A stretch of DNA of 64,000 nt, taken from positions 1,375,001 through 1,439,000 of the forward strand of contig NZ_CP042823.1 in assembly GCF_008000895.1 (NCBI RefSeq), written 5' to 3'. Positions 46,009-55,002 of the stretch are shown one piece after another. The notes beneath the pieces are model-generated. The model worked only from the letters and a program-made list of their open reading frames with translations. It was not told where the DNA came from and did no database searches. Origin of the DNA: Methylobacterium sp. WL1 (GTDB lineage Bacteria > Pseudomonadota > Alphaproteobacteria > Rhizobiales > Beijerinckiaceae). The position numbers and the translations under genes are program-made. The first letter of the stretch is position 1. Every line of letters begins with the position of its first letter.

Positions 46009-46398
46009 ATGGTCGATCAGGAAAATCTGTTCTGGCTCAGCGACGCGCAGTGGGCTGTCATTGCCCCCTATATGCCTAACTCAGTCGCCGAGCACCTCGA
46101 CGATCGTCACACCATGTCTGGCATCATCTATGTATCGCTGACAGGATGCCGCTGGCCAGATTGCCCGGCAGTGTACGGTCCGCGCGGCTCCGTCTATCGG
46201 CGTTTCAGTCAATGGCGCCATCGACCTTTCTGGTCGGCCATGCTGAGGGAGCTGTCCGATGCCGGATGGACCGATGAAGCCCGCGCCCTCGATCCCGTGG
46301 CGATGGCGCGATCACGCCCACGCCGGCGTGGCCTGAGGATCGACCGCAAATGGCGCCCCCGGGAGCGACCACCTGACGGCCGACACACCACCGATTGA
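46009..46398 (+). pseudogene. Truncated IS5-type transposase
   Basis: 129 residues. The first 95 match the N-terminal part of IS5-family transposases (LFWLSDAQWAVIAPYMP, DDRHTMSGIIYVSLTGCRWPDCPAVYGP, VYRRFSQWRHRPFW, ARALD). After ALD, the first catalytic Asp, the sequence becomes unrelated and Arg-rich and stops. The catalytic core is missing, so this is an inactive fragment. Confidence 0.8.
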
Positions 46399-46449
46399 GT
46401 GGTGCGCCGCAGGCTCAACGCACTGCAGCCGACCTGCATGCGTGTCTAC

Positions 46450-48729
46450 TCACCACTTATAACTGATGCTTGCCAGCACCTGTCTCGCCTGACCGTAGAA
46501 GCAGGCGTTGACCGTCTGACATGACGAGACGAAGCGCCGATCAGCGAGGTTCGTCGCGTTTACCTGGAAACGCCAGCGATCCCAGTTGTAGTGAACCTGC
46601 GCGTCGAACAGCACGTATTCTGGCACGTGGAAGAGATTGGCCTGGTCCGCGAAGGACCGACCGATGTAACGCGCGCCGCCGCCGAACCCGAAGCCGCGCA
46701 GCTCGCCTGTCGGGAAGGTGTAGTCGAAGAACACGTTGGCGAAGTTCTCCGGGGTGTTCACCGGGACCTTGCCGATGAGGGTGGGATCACCGTTCTTCTC
46801 GTTGGTCAAACCGTAGATCGTGTACGAGGCGGACACGTTGAGGCCGCTGAACACGGTGGCGGTGAGCTGCGCCTCGAAGCCGGTCGAGCGCACCTCGCCG
46901 AGCTGCGACTGGAACTGTGGGTTGGTTGGGTTCGCCGTCAGCACGTTCTGGCGGCGGATGTCGAAGCCGGCCAAGGTAACGAAGTAGCCCTGGCCCGGCG
47001 GCTCGAACTTGACGCCACCCTCGATCTGGTCACCCGTCTCGGGCCTGAAGGTTCGGTTGTTGATGTCGGTGCCGATCAGAGGCTGGAATGAGGTCGAGTA
47101 GCTGACGTACGGCGCAAGGCCGAAGTCGAAGTTGTAGATCAGCGCCGTACGGTAGGTGGTCGCGGTATCATTGCGACCGTCGTTCCGAGCGCCATTGGTG
47201 AGCTTGTCGTTGATCCGGTTCTCGGCGAAGTCCTGGCGAACACCGACCAACAGGGTCAGTTGGTCGGTGAGCTTGATCTGATCCTGCCCGTAGAGGCCGA
47301 GCTGCTTAAAGGTGTCGAAGTTGACCTGGTAGGGCCCTGGCGTACCGGCGGGACCACCGTACGCAGGGGCCAGGATGTTGAGGTCCGGCGCGGAGTAGAA
47401 CGGGTTCGCGCCGAAGTTCGTGCCCTGATTGTCACTTAGGCGGTAATCCTTGTAGTCCACGCCCATGAGGAGGTCATGGCGGAAGAAGCCGTCGAAGAAG
47501 CGCGCCTCTGCCTGGTTGTCGACCTGGAAGATGTTAACCCGGTCCTTCACGAGAAACTGGTAGCGGGCGAGCTGGGTCTGCGTTGCGTCGCCGAAGGCGT
47601 AGCCATTGCCGATGTACGAGTTCTGATAGCTGTCGCCGAACGAGTAGCGCAGGTTCTGACGGAACGACCACGTGTCGTTGAAGACGTGCTCGAACTGGTA
47701 TCCGAGGAACGCCTGATCGCGCTGGAAGGTGTTGAAATCGCGATCCCCTACGTTGGTCGAGCGCAGGATACGCAGACCGAGCGCCTGGGGGCGAACCGTG
47801 CCGGCGTAAGGCAGGAAGTTCGCCGACACGCCGGTCGTGTCATGCTGGAATGCGGTCAGGACCGTGAAGGTCGTCGCCCCGTCCGGCTTGTAGGTGAAGG
47901 CGGGCGCGATGAAGTAGCTGTTGTCCTGCAGGCCGTCGATCTGCGTGCCACCGTTGCGGCCGTAGCCGGTCAAGCGATAGAAGTAGTGTCCCTCCTTGTC
48001 GACCGGGCCGCCGACGTCGAAGGCGGCGTACTTCTGACCATACGAGCCGCCGCCGACCTCGACGTAGCCGAACGGGTCCTCCGTCGGGCGCTTGCTGACC
48101 TGGTTGATGATGCCGCCGATCGGACCGGCGCCGAACAGCACCGCCGCAGGTCCGCGCAGCACCTCGACGCGCTCCAGCCCGAAGGTGTCGTAGCGGAAGT
48201 AGCCGAAACCATAGTTCAGCGTCTGCAGGCCGTTCAAGTAGAGACCGTAGTCGCTCGCCACGAAACCGCGCAGGAGGAAGTAGTCCAGGCGCGTGTCGTA
48301 GCCGAACGGGCTGGCGTAGGTGCCGGCGACGTACTGCGTCGCCTGGGATAGGTTCTGCGCGTTCTGGGCGTCGAGCTGCTGGCGCCCCACAACGGTGATC
48401 GACTGCGGCGTCTCGATCAGCGGCGTGTTGGTTTTTAGAGCGGTCACGGAGCGCTTGGCGACGAAGCCGTCGATCGGCCCGTTCGGGTTCTCGGGCCGGC
48501 CGGGTCCCGGTTGTCCGGACGAGACCGGCCCATAGCGCTCACCGGCGCCGCGGCTCTCGACGCTCAGCTCGTCGAGCTGCACGCTGCCTGCGTTCGCCGA
48601 GACGCCACGACGGGGCGTGTTCGCCTCTTGCGCGGAGGCTTGTTCTACGGCGAGGCTGAGAACCGCGAGCGAAACGCCCGCGAGGGCGAGTGTACGCACC
48701 ATGGTGCGGTGAAAGCCGATCATCTTCAT
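46450..48729 (-). CDS. TonB-dependent siderophore receptor
   Basis: Outer-membrane ferric-siderophore receptor of 759 residues, FhuA/FoxA-like. Signal peptide (TLALAGVSLAVLSLAVEQASA, cleavage after AQ). The plug domain has KTNTPLIETPQSITVVGRQQL, the LRGFVASDYGLYLNG segment and VLRGPAAVLFGAGPIGGIINQVSKRP. The beta-barrel ends in the YKW terminus typical of outer-membrane insertion. ATG 48729 was chosen; ATG 48762 is possible. It is paralogous to the receptor at 55003-57273, and both have the same 18-bp upstream element. Iron control by Irr, Fur or RirA is likely. Confidence 0.93.
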   Translation of the reverse strand: MKMIGFHRTMVRTLALAGVSLAVLSLAVEQASAQEANTPRRGVSANAGSVQLDELSVESRGAGERYGPVSSGQPGPGRPENPNGPIDGFVAKRSVTALKTNTPLIETPQSITVVGRQQLDAQNAQNLSQATQYVAGTYASPFGYDTRLDYFLLRGFVASDYGLYLNGLQTLNYGFGYFRYDTFGLERVEVLRGPAAVLFGAGPIGGIINQVSKRPTEDPFGYVEVGGGSYGQKYAAFDVGGPVDKEGHYFYRLTGYGRNGGTQIDGLQDNSYFIAPAFTYKPDGATTFTVLTAFQHDTTGVSANFLPYAGTVRPQALGLRILRSTNVGDRDFNTFQRDQAFLGYQFEHVFNDTWSFRQNLRYSFGDSYQNSYIGNGYAFGDATQTQLARYQFLVKDRVNIFQVDNQAEARFFDGFFRHDLLMGVDYKDYRLSDNQGTNFGANPFYSAPDLNILAPAYGGPAGTPGPYQVNFDTFKQLGLYGQDQIKLTDQLTLLVGVRQDFAENRINDKLTNGARNDGRNDTATTYRTALIYNFDFGLAPYVSYSTSFQPLIGTDINNRTFRPETGDQIEGGVKFEPPGQGYFVTLAGFDIRRQNVLTANPTNPQFQSQLGEVRSTGFEAQLTATVFSGLNVSASYTIYGLTNEKNGDPTLIGKVPVNTPENFANVFFDYTFPTGELRGFGFGGGARYIGRSFADQANLFHVPEYVLFDAQVHYNWDRWRFQVNATNLADRRFVSSCQTVNACFYGQARQVLASISYKW

Positions 48730-48810
48730 AGCCCCGAGCCCGATCCAGGCAGCCTCCCTCATTCGCCGCAGAGAGATGCGACGTGGCTGCCTTGTTGTTT
48801 GAAATTGTTA

Positions 48811-48828
48811 TAAACTGCTGTTTTACTT
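48811..48828 (-). promoter_or_regulatory. 18-bp upstream element shared by the two receptor genes (copy 1)
   Basis: The minus strand reads AAGTAAAACAGCAGTTTA, 16 of 18 identical to 54894-54911. It lies 81 bp before the receptor start at 48729. Confidence 0.7.
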
Positions 48829-49101
48829 TGCTTTTCTGCTCAACGGATACGGTTGAGACACAGGATGGACAAGACGGTTAGACCCCAACTTCGGTGGATA
48901 CGGCGGACCAGTTGCAGCGAGGTCACAGCCGCGGACCGGCCACCGCACACCTCGCATCGGCAAACTTAGCGCAACGGCGTGTGAGGCTTCGGTTGCGAAT
49001 AGTAAGCATCGCAGGTTGATGCCACTGAAGATTCTATGCGGCCGCCGAGGGTTACAGCTGGCGACTAGTTTATCTTCATTCATCCCATCTAGGCAGCTGC
49101 C

Positions 49102-49329
49102 CTAGAATCGTTGCGCCATCGCGATCACGCGACGCTGAGACCGCGCGTTGAGTTCGAGCCGCAGGGTGATGATGGGGAAGGGATAGTCATAGTTGCGAAC
49201 GAGAGCGGGGCCTTCGTCGCCCAGCCACGCCGCTTGGCTGCAACCCTGCGGGCGAGGTGCTGGGCGATAGTGGCTGAGGATGCGGTGGGTGCGGTGGGTG
49301 CGGTGGGTGCGGTGTGCGGTTAAGTCCAC
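49102..49329 (-). pseudogene. Remnant of a C45-type (acyltransferase/penicillin acylase-like) peptidase
   Basis: The minus-strand frame contains GPALVRNYDYPFPIITLRLE and RRVIAMAQRF, resembling the conserved RNYDYxP and R-VIAM parts of peptidase-C45-like hydrolases. It lacks the rest of the protein and ends at 49102. The first 15 residues come from a tandem repeat. It is probably a decayed fragment. The rest of the 48763-49395 gap holds the receptor promoter and no other gene. Confidence 0.45.
49281..49316. repeat. Four tandem copies of a 9-bp GC-rich unit
   Basis: TGCGGTGGG occurs three times exactly (49281, 49290, 49299) and once with changes (TGCGGTGTG at 49308). It probably arose by slippage. 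It lies between the C45 remnant and the DUF2252 gene. Confidence 0.9.
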
Positions 49330-49395
49330 GTTGAGCGGAAGGGTTTATTCCTCGGCCAGGTCGTTGGTGTCGTCTGAGGCGGTCGGACGAGGTCG

Positions 49396-49740
49396 ATGGA
49401 ACGGTCAGCGCAGTCCACGGATACCTCATCGGCGGCGGCCGATGAGCATGAGGCGCTGATCGGAGCTGCCGAGGAGGCGGTCCTAGAGCCCCTGGCGGAC
49501 TTCCCGCACATCGACCTGCGCTCGGGCGTGGAGCCGTGGGAGAAACGTCGCGCCGCCGGCAAGATCCTGCGCCTGGATCTACCGCATTCGGCTCATGCCG
49601 TGCTCGATCTCGCCCGCGACCGTCCCGACCCGGTCGCGCTGATCGAAGCGGCCCACGACGGGCGACAGTCGCACCTAATCCCGGTGCGGGTCGCCCGCAT
49701 GGCGTCCTCGCCGTTCGCCTTCCTGCGCGGGGCCGCTTAG
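49396..49740 (+). pseudogene. N-terminal part of a DUF2252 gene, cut by an in-frame TAG
   Basis: 114 residues from ATG 49396 (GAGG upstream) that end at a TAG at 49738-49740. The last part, SHLIPVRVARMASSPFAFLRGAA, is the conserved DUF2252 block that normally continues directly into (x)MAxDLA. That continuation is exactly what follows in the same frame after the stop codon. A substitution making a nonsense codon, or a sequence error, explains it better than two genes. Confidence 0.72.
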
Positions 49741-49743
49741 GTC

Positions 49744-50895
49744 ATGGCCTGGGATCTCGCACAGGGAGCGCGCGGCGCGATCGACGTGGTGATGAACGGC
49801 GATGCCCATATCTCCAACTTCGGCCTGTTTGGCTCACCCCAGGGCGAGGTGGTGCTCGACCTCAACGACTTCGACGAGGTCACGGTCGGGCCATGGGAGT
49901 GGGACCTGAAGCGCCTGTGCGTGAGCATCGAGGTCGCCGCGCGGGATGCCGACGTACCGCCGGCCGAACGGCGGCAGGCGGTACTGAGCGCGGTGGCTGG
50001 TTACCAGCACACGATGAACGACCTCGCCCCGCGCGGTTCGCTCGACGTCTGGCAGCGCGCGGCGCGCGCCGAGGACCTCGCCTTCGCCGGCATCGAGATC
50101 GACGCGCGTTCGCAGGCCGTGGTGCGCAAGGCCGTCGAGAAGGCGCGGCGGAAGAACAACACCAGCTTGCTCGATCGGGTGGGCGAGCGGCGCACGGACG
50201 GCGGCTGGCGCTTCCGCGAGGAGCCGCCGATCCTCGTCCGCGTCGACGAGGCGACGCGCGAGGCCGTCACCACCGGCCTGGAGCGTTATTCCGAGACGCT
50301 GCCACGCGAGCGGCGGTTCATGCTCAGCCGCTACCACGTGGTCGACGTCGCACATCGCGTCGTCGGCGTCGGCAGCGTCGGCACTCGGGCCTACGTCGCG
50401 CTCCTGTGCGGCAACTCGGACCAGGACGCGCTCTTCCTCCAGGTGAAGGAAGCTGTGCGACCGGCCCACGCGCCGTATCTACGCGGCATGCCCAAGCCCT
50501 ACGCCGACCACGAGGGCGAGCGCGTGATCTACGGCCAGCGCCTGCTACAGGCGGTGGGCGATCCGCTGCTGGGCTGGACGAAGATCCAGGGCCGGCCGTT
50601 CTACGTGCGCCAGATGAAGAACATGAAGGGCGAGATCCCGGTCGTGCGAATGACCGGCCGGTCGCTCCAGTACTTCTCGCACGCCTACGGCGCCCTACTG
50701 GCCAAGGCCCATGCGCGGACCGGGGATGCGGCGGCGATCGCGGGCTATTGCGGCCACGATGGCCGCGCCGACCTGCGGGAGGCCCTCGCCGATTGGGCGA
50801 TGGCCTACGGTGACCGGAACGAGGCGGACTATCAGGCGTTCCGGACGGCCATCGCGGCGGGCAGGCTCCGAGCGGCCGACGACCCGCATCTTTGA
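49744..50895 (+). CDS. DUF2252 family protein, main part after the stop codon
   Basis: 383 residues from ATG 49744, in the same frame as the fragment before it. It carries the body of DUF2252: NGDAHISNFGLFGSPQGEVVLDLNDFDEVTVGPWEWDLKRLCVS, then VKEAVRP, ERVIYGQRLLQAVGDPLLGW and FYVRQMKNMKG. The NGDxHxxNFG and DFDE blocks look like those of kinase-like (APH-type) folds, but the family has no proven activity. Translation could restart at this ATG, though there is no clear ribosome-binding site. Confidence 0.75.
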   Translation: MAWDLAQGARGAIDVVMNGDAHISNFGLFGSPQGEVVLDLNDFDEVTVGPWEWDLKRLCVSIEVAARDADVPPAERRQAVLSAVAGYQHTMNDLAPRGSLDVWQRAARAEDLAFAGIEIDARSQAVVRKAVEKARRKNNTSLLDRVGERRTDGGWRFREEPPILVRVDEATREAVTTGLERYSETLPRERRFMLSRYHVVDVAHRVVGVGSVGTRAYVALLCGNSDQDALFLQVKEAVRPAHAPYLRGMPKPYADHEGERVIYGQRLLQAVGDPLLGWTKIQGRPFYVRQMKNMKGEIPVVRMTGRSLQYFSHAYGALLAKAHARTGDAAAIAGYCGHDGRADLREALADWAMAYGDRNEADYQAFRTAIAAGRLRAADDPHL

Positions 50896-50920
50896 TCTAG
50901 CACATGCGTCGACGGGCTGA

Positions 50921-53900
50921 TCACTCGGACGACGTCGTCATCCCGGATCCGTCGGCCTGATCAGATCCCAGCCCACCGTGTTGATGCTCGGCGGGATCGG
51001 CTCCGTAGAGCGTCGTCAGGAGCGCCGAGAGGTCGGAGAAGGACAGCCCGGCCTTCTGCACCACGCGGTCGGCCTGCCCGGCCAGCTGGCGGAAGTCGTC
51101 CGCCGTGACGTCCTTGGCCGTCAGAACCACCACGGGAATGTCGTACCACTCCGGGCGGGTGCGCAGCAGGCGCAGGAAGCCGAAGCCGTCGAGTTCCGGC
51201 ATCATCAAATCGAGCAGGATCAACCGCGGCCGGTGCTCGCCGACCGCCGCCAGGCCCGCTCGGCCGTCCGCCGCCGTGACCACCTGCCAGCCGTCCCGGG
51301 TGAGCTGGGATGCCATCAACGCGCGCAGGTCGCCGTCGTCGTCCACGACCAGCACCGGCCCGTCATGGGCCTTCGGCCGGAACCGCTCCATCGCTTCCTT
51401 CAATTGTACCCAGTCGACCGGCTTCTGCAGGTAGTCGGTCGCCCCGAGCGAGAACGCGAGGTTCTGCTCGTCGAGCACCGTGACCATGATCACCGGCAGA
51501 TCGCCGAGCTCCGGGTCGGCGCGCAGGGTGCGCAGCACGGCCCATCCATCCATGCGCGGCATGGTTACGTCCAGCAGGATCGCGCGCGGACGCCGCGTGC
51601 GCGCCTGCTCGAGCCCTGCCATTCCATCAGCCGCCGTTGCGACGTGGAAGCCTTCCTTGGCCAGGAAGCGGGCGAGCAGGTCACGGGTGGCTTGATCGTC
51701 GTCGATGACCAAGACCTCGCTGCCGGCTATCGACTCGGCCGAGGGTTGCGGCGCCCGCGGGGATCTCGCCTGCGCCTGTCTCTCCTCGCCCTCGACCACG
51801 CTCGCCAGCAGCGTCAGGGTGAAGGTCGTACCTTCCCCCTGACGGCTCTCGACCGCGATGTCGCCGCCGAGCATGTGCGCGAACGCCCGGGTGATCGCCA
51901 ACCCGAGCCCCGTGCCGCCGAAGCGCCGCGTGGTCGAGGCGTCGGCCTGACTGAAGCGCTGGAACAAGCGTGACGCCTGCTCCTCGCTCATGCCGATGCC
52001 GGTGTCGGCCACCGCGAACACCAGCCGATCACCCTCGGCGTCCGTCTGCCGGCGTGCCGACAGCGTAATTTCCCCGCCTTCCGTGAACTTTGCCGCGTTG
52101 CTCAGCAGGTTGATCAGGCACTGGCGCAGCTTGGTCGCGTCCGTGTACGCACCGCCGAGCCCGTCCGCGATGTCGAGGACCAGGGCGTTGCCCTTCTTCT
52201 CCACCAGGGCTTCCACCGTGGCGGCGACGTCGCGCACGGTCGCGGCGACGTCGATACTTTCCGGGTACACCTCCATGCGCTCGGCCTCGATCTTCGACAG
52301 ATCGAGCACGTCGTTGATCAGCCCGAGCAAGTGGCGCGCGTTCGCCTCGATCTTCTTCATATCGGGCAGCAGGTCCGCCTGGCCGGCGTCCTCCATCTCC
52401 TCCTGCAGCATCTCCGAGTAGCCGATCACCGCCGACAGCGGGGTGCGCAGCTCGTGGCTCATGTTCGCCAGAAACTCGGACTTGGCGCGGTTGGCCTCCT
52501 CGGCGGCGTCCTTCGCCGCCGCGAGGACGTGCTCGGAGCGCTTGCGCGCGTCGATGTCGGACACCACCACGACAGCGCCGATGAGCGCGCCTTCGGCATC
52601 CCGCATCGGCGCGCCGGCGAAGCCGACCCAGGCGCGGGCACCGTCGCCGCGCTGATAGTCGACCTCCAGCTCGGACTGTGGCTCGCCGGCGCGCACCACC
52701 TGGATCAGCGGCCACTCGCTCGGCTCGACCGGCCGGCCATTCTCGTGGAAGCCGACCCAGCGGGCCGGTTCCTCGCCGGGTTGCGCGGGCAGCACCCCGT
52801 GCCCGAGGATCGTCTCGGCGCGGGCGTTGTGGCCGGTGATCCGTCCGGACGGCGCGTCGGCGATGAGCACGCCCACCGGCAGTGTGTCGAGAACGCTCCG
52901 CAGCAGCGCTTCGCCCGCTCGGACCTGGGCCTCGGACAGGACGGCCGTAGTTACGTCCGCCACGACGAGGCCGACGCCGGTGGCCACAGCCGACCCTTCA
53001 TCCTGGCACAGCGGGTAGAAGCTCATGCGGAAGTGGCGCATCCCGCCCGGCGCGCTCTCGCTCGCCACGCTGACCGGCACGTCAGCGCTGACGAGGCCGT
53101 GGTCGCGCGCCGCCTCCAGCAGCGGGGTGAGCTGATCTTCCAGCTTAGGGAGAAGCGTCCAGATCGGTACGCCGAGATCCGCACCGAAGCCGCGCTCGCT
53201 CATCGTCGCCAGGGCGCGGTTCATGTGACGGATGTTAAACCCGCCGTCGAGGAAGCCCAGCCCGACCGGGGCATTGGCGAGCACGCCCTCGAACAGCCCG
53301 CTGCTGCGTTGGCTCTCGCGGCGGCGTACTATCGTGAGGCGGACCAGCAGCACGATCGCGAGGGTCGCGCAAAGCAGGCTGAACGCCGTCAGAGCGGTGT
53401 AGCGCAAGCTGTCGCGACGGTCGTTCTCCGCCGACGCCTCCGCGGCGGATCGGTTGGCCGTCGCGGTGGCGGCACGGATCGCATCCATCAGGCGCTTGCC
53501 CGCGCCGGTCTCGATCAGGGCTTCTGCGCTGTCGAACCCCTGGTCACGCCGCGCGATCACGACCCGGTCGGAGAACACCGTCTCATCGCCGATCAGCTTG
53601 CGCACGGGGGCGAGTGCCGCTGTCGCAGGATCGAATGAGCCACCGTCGAGGGTGTCGAGGAAAGCGCTTTCACCGGGGATGCGATTTAGCGCATCGGCAT
53701 AGGGCTCGAGGTACTCGGGCTTGCCGGTGAGCGCGTAGCCGCGCATGCCGGTCTCAAGATCCTTCATCGTCGAGAGCAGGCGCTCGCTGTGGCCGATCAG
53801 TTCCCTGTGGTGCAGCCGTTCGCGACGGGCGGTGCCGCCAGCCACGAAGTTCCACCCGACCGCCGTCAAGGCCAGGGCGAGCAGGGCGTAGGCGAGCGGC

Positions 53901-53974
53901 GAACTGGGCAGCCCGGCGAGCGGTCGCGCTCCCCGCAGGCCTGGACGCTGGATCAGCGGGTGGGTGTCGGGCAT
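50921..53974 (-). CDS. CHASE3/PAS hybrid sensor histidine kinase with two receiver domains
   Basis: 1017 residues. An N-terminal membrane helix (about 28-47), a CHASE3-like periplasmic domain with DLETGMRGYALTGKPEYLEP, a second helix (near 195-215), and two PAS modules (about 230-340 and 355-480). HisKA follows with ANMSHELRTPLSAVIGYSEML (His near 507), then HATPase blocks (NAAKFTEGG, DTGIGMS, GTGLGLAI), receiver 1 (VIDDDQATRD, phospho-Asp in LLDVTMPRMDG near 800) and receiver 2 (VVDDDGDLRA, LLDLMMPELDG near 920). It has a complete phosphorelay except for an Hpt domain. It is convergent with the DUF2252 gene, ending 25 bp away. Confidence 0.92.
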   Translation of the reverse strand: MPDTHPLIQRPGLRGARPLAGLPSSPLAYALLALALTAVGWNFVAGGTARRERLHHRELIGHSERLLSTMKDLETGMRGYALTGKPEYLEPYADALNRIPGESAFLDTLDGGSFDPATAALAPVRKLIGDETVFSDRVVIARRDQGFDSAEALIETGAGKRLMDAIRAATATANRSAAEASAENDRRDSLRYTALTAFSLLCATLAIVLLVRLTIVRRRESQRSSGLFEGVLANAPVGLGFLDGGFNIRHMNRALATMSERGFGADLGVPIWTLLPKLEDQLTPLLEAARDHGLVSADVPVSVASESAPGGMRHFRMSFYPLCQDEGSAVATGVGLVVADVTTAVLSEAQVRAGEALLRSVLDTLPVGVLIADAPSGRITGHNARAETILGHGVLPAQPGEEPARWVGFHENGRPVEPSEWPLIQVVRAGEPQSELEVDYQRGDGARAWVGFAGAPMRDAEGALIGAVVVVSDIDARKRSEHVLAAAKDAAEEANRAKSEFLANMSHELRTPLSAVIGYSEMLQEEMEDAGQADLLPDMKKIEANARHLLGLINDVLDLSKIEAERMEVYPESIDVAATVRDVAATVEALVEKKGNALVLDIADGLGGAYTDATKLRQCLINLLSNAAKFTEGGEITLSARRQTDAEGDRLVFAVADTGIGMSEEQASRLFQRFSQADASTTRRFGGTGLGLAITRAFAHMLGGDIAVESRQGEGTTFTLTLLASVVEGEERQAQARSPRAPQPSAESIAGSEVLVIDDDQATRDLLARFLAKEGFHVATAADGMAGLEQARTRRPRAILLDVTMPRMDGWAVLRTLRADPELGDLPVIMVTVLDEQNLAFSLGATDYLQKPVDWVQLKEAMERFRPKAHDGPVLVVDDDGDLRALMASQLTRDGWQVVTAADGRAGLAAVGEHRPRLILLDLMMPELDGFGFLRLLRTRPEWYDIPVVVLTAKDVTADDFRQLAGQADRVVQKAGLSFSDLSALLTTLYGADPAEHQHGGLGSDQADGSGMTTSSE

Positions 53975-54052
53975 GCGAGCTACCTTCGCCCTCTACGATC
54001 GGGCATCGGCAAGTCGTAGCCGGGTTCATACATGAAGCGCGAGCCCTGGCTT

Positions 54053-54066
54053 CGAGTTCGAACTCG
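54053..54066. promoter_or_regulatory. Perfect 14-bp palindrome upstream of the CHASE3 hybrid kinase
   Basis: CGAGTTCGAACTCG lies about 80 bp before the kinase start at 53974. It could be an operator; nothing links it to a known regulator. Confidence 0.35.
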
Positions 54067-54242
54067 CAACCAAAGGGCTCTGCGGTGGAAGTGACTACAG
54101 GGCCTCTTAATACCCCGTACGGTCGCGCATACTCATACTTCTAGATCTGGCCGAAAGCAGTTGGTCCGCTTCCCGGCACAGGTGCAGATGAAGCGGACGC
54201 CGTCAGTGCGATCCTCGATGGCTAAGCGCGCGTCGCATCACC

Positions 54243-54737
54243 GTGATGGAGGCCGTCGTCCACGCCGCCTGGGCGGGCAGGCCGGCGCACGGCGCGCCAG
54301 CGCCCGTCCAAGCGGCGGCCGTCCTCGATCGGCTCGACCTCACGGCGCTCGCCCGGACCCGGCTCGATCGGCTGTTGGGCGGACAGCGCCAGTTGACGAG
54401 CTTGGCCCAGACGCTCGTCCGGCGCCCGCGGCTGCTACTCCTCGACGAACCGCTCAGCACGCTGGACCTGCGCCACCATCACGCTGTCCTCACGGTCCTG
54501 CGCAGCCTCGCCGCGTACGGCCTGATCGTGGTGGCAGTGCTGCACGACTTCAGCCTCGCTGCGATGTGGGCCGATCGCGTCGTCCTGATCCATGGCGGGG
54601 GCGTGGCCGCCGACGGGCCGCCGGAACGAGCCGTCACTGCGGCGACGCTGGCGGAGGTGTACGGCGTCGCCGCGACGGTGCGGCGTGGCGACGATCGCTC
54701 CACCAGCATCGTCGCGACAGGACTCCTCGACCCGTAG
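54243..54737 (+). pseudogene. 5'-truncated ABC ATPase of the siderophore/hemin type (FecE/HmuV-like)
   Basis: 164 residues matching the C-terminal half of FecE/FhuC/HmuV ATPases: signature LLGGQRQLTSLAQTLVRRP, Walker B LLLLDEPLSTLDLRHH, then VLHDFSLAAMWADRVVLIHGGGV. Walker A and the Q-loop are absent, and the sequence before GTG 54243 shows only scraps in other frames. It cannot hydrolyse ATP alone. No matching permease or binding protein is near, so this looks like a leftover of a siderophore import operon beside the two receptors. Confidence 0.75.
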
Positions 54738-54893
54738 CCGATCGTAAGACGCACGGTGCCGCGCCCTAAGGCAACACCTCCCACGCGTGAGTGCCGCAAA
54801 GCAGCTGTGCTGTTTCGGCCACGACCCACACCCCCTGCCATTCCTGGCCTTGCACGCGTTCCTGATCGCGCCTATCCCTGCGACAGAAACGTC

Positions 54894-54911
54894 AAGCAAA
54901 ACAGTAGTTTA
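54894..54911 (+). promoter_or_regulatory. 18-bp upstream element shared by the two receptor genes (copy 2)
   Basis: AAGCAAAACAGTAGTTTA, 91 bp before the receptor start. It continues into TTTAGCTTCTTTCTAA, which loosely resembles an Irr iron-control element (TTTAG and CTAA as inverted halves). Confidence 0.7.
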
Positions 54912-55002
54912 GCTTCTTTCTAATCTGCGATCTGCATCCCCGCCGGGCGTCCTTCCGGCGAACGCGGGCGGCTGCCCGCAGCGCGAGAGAGACACGGTGT
55001 TC

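Noticed and set aside
49281..49316. Tandem 9-bp units considered as a CRISPR-like array
   Set aside because: The units are contiguous without spacers, so this is a simple tandem repeat.
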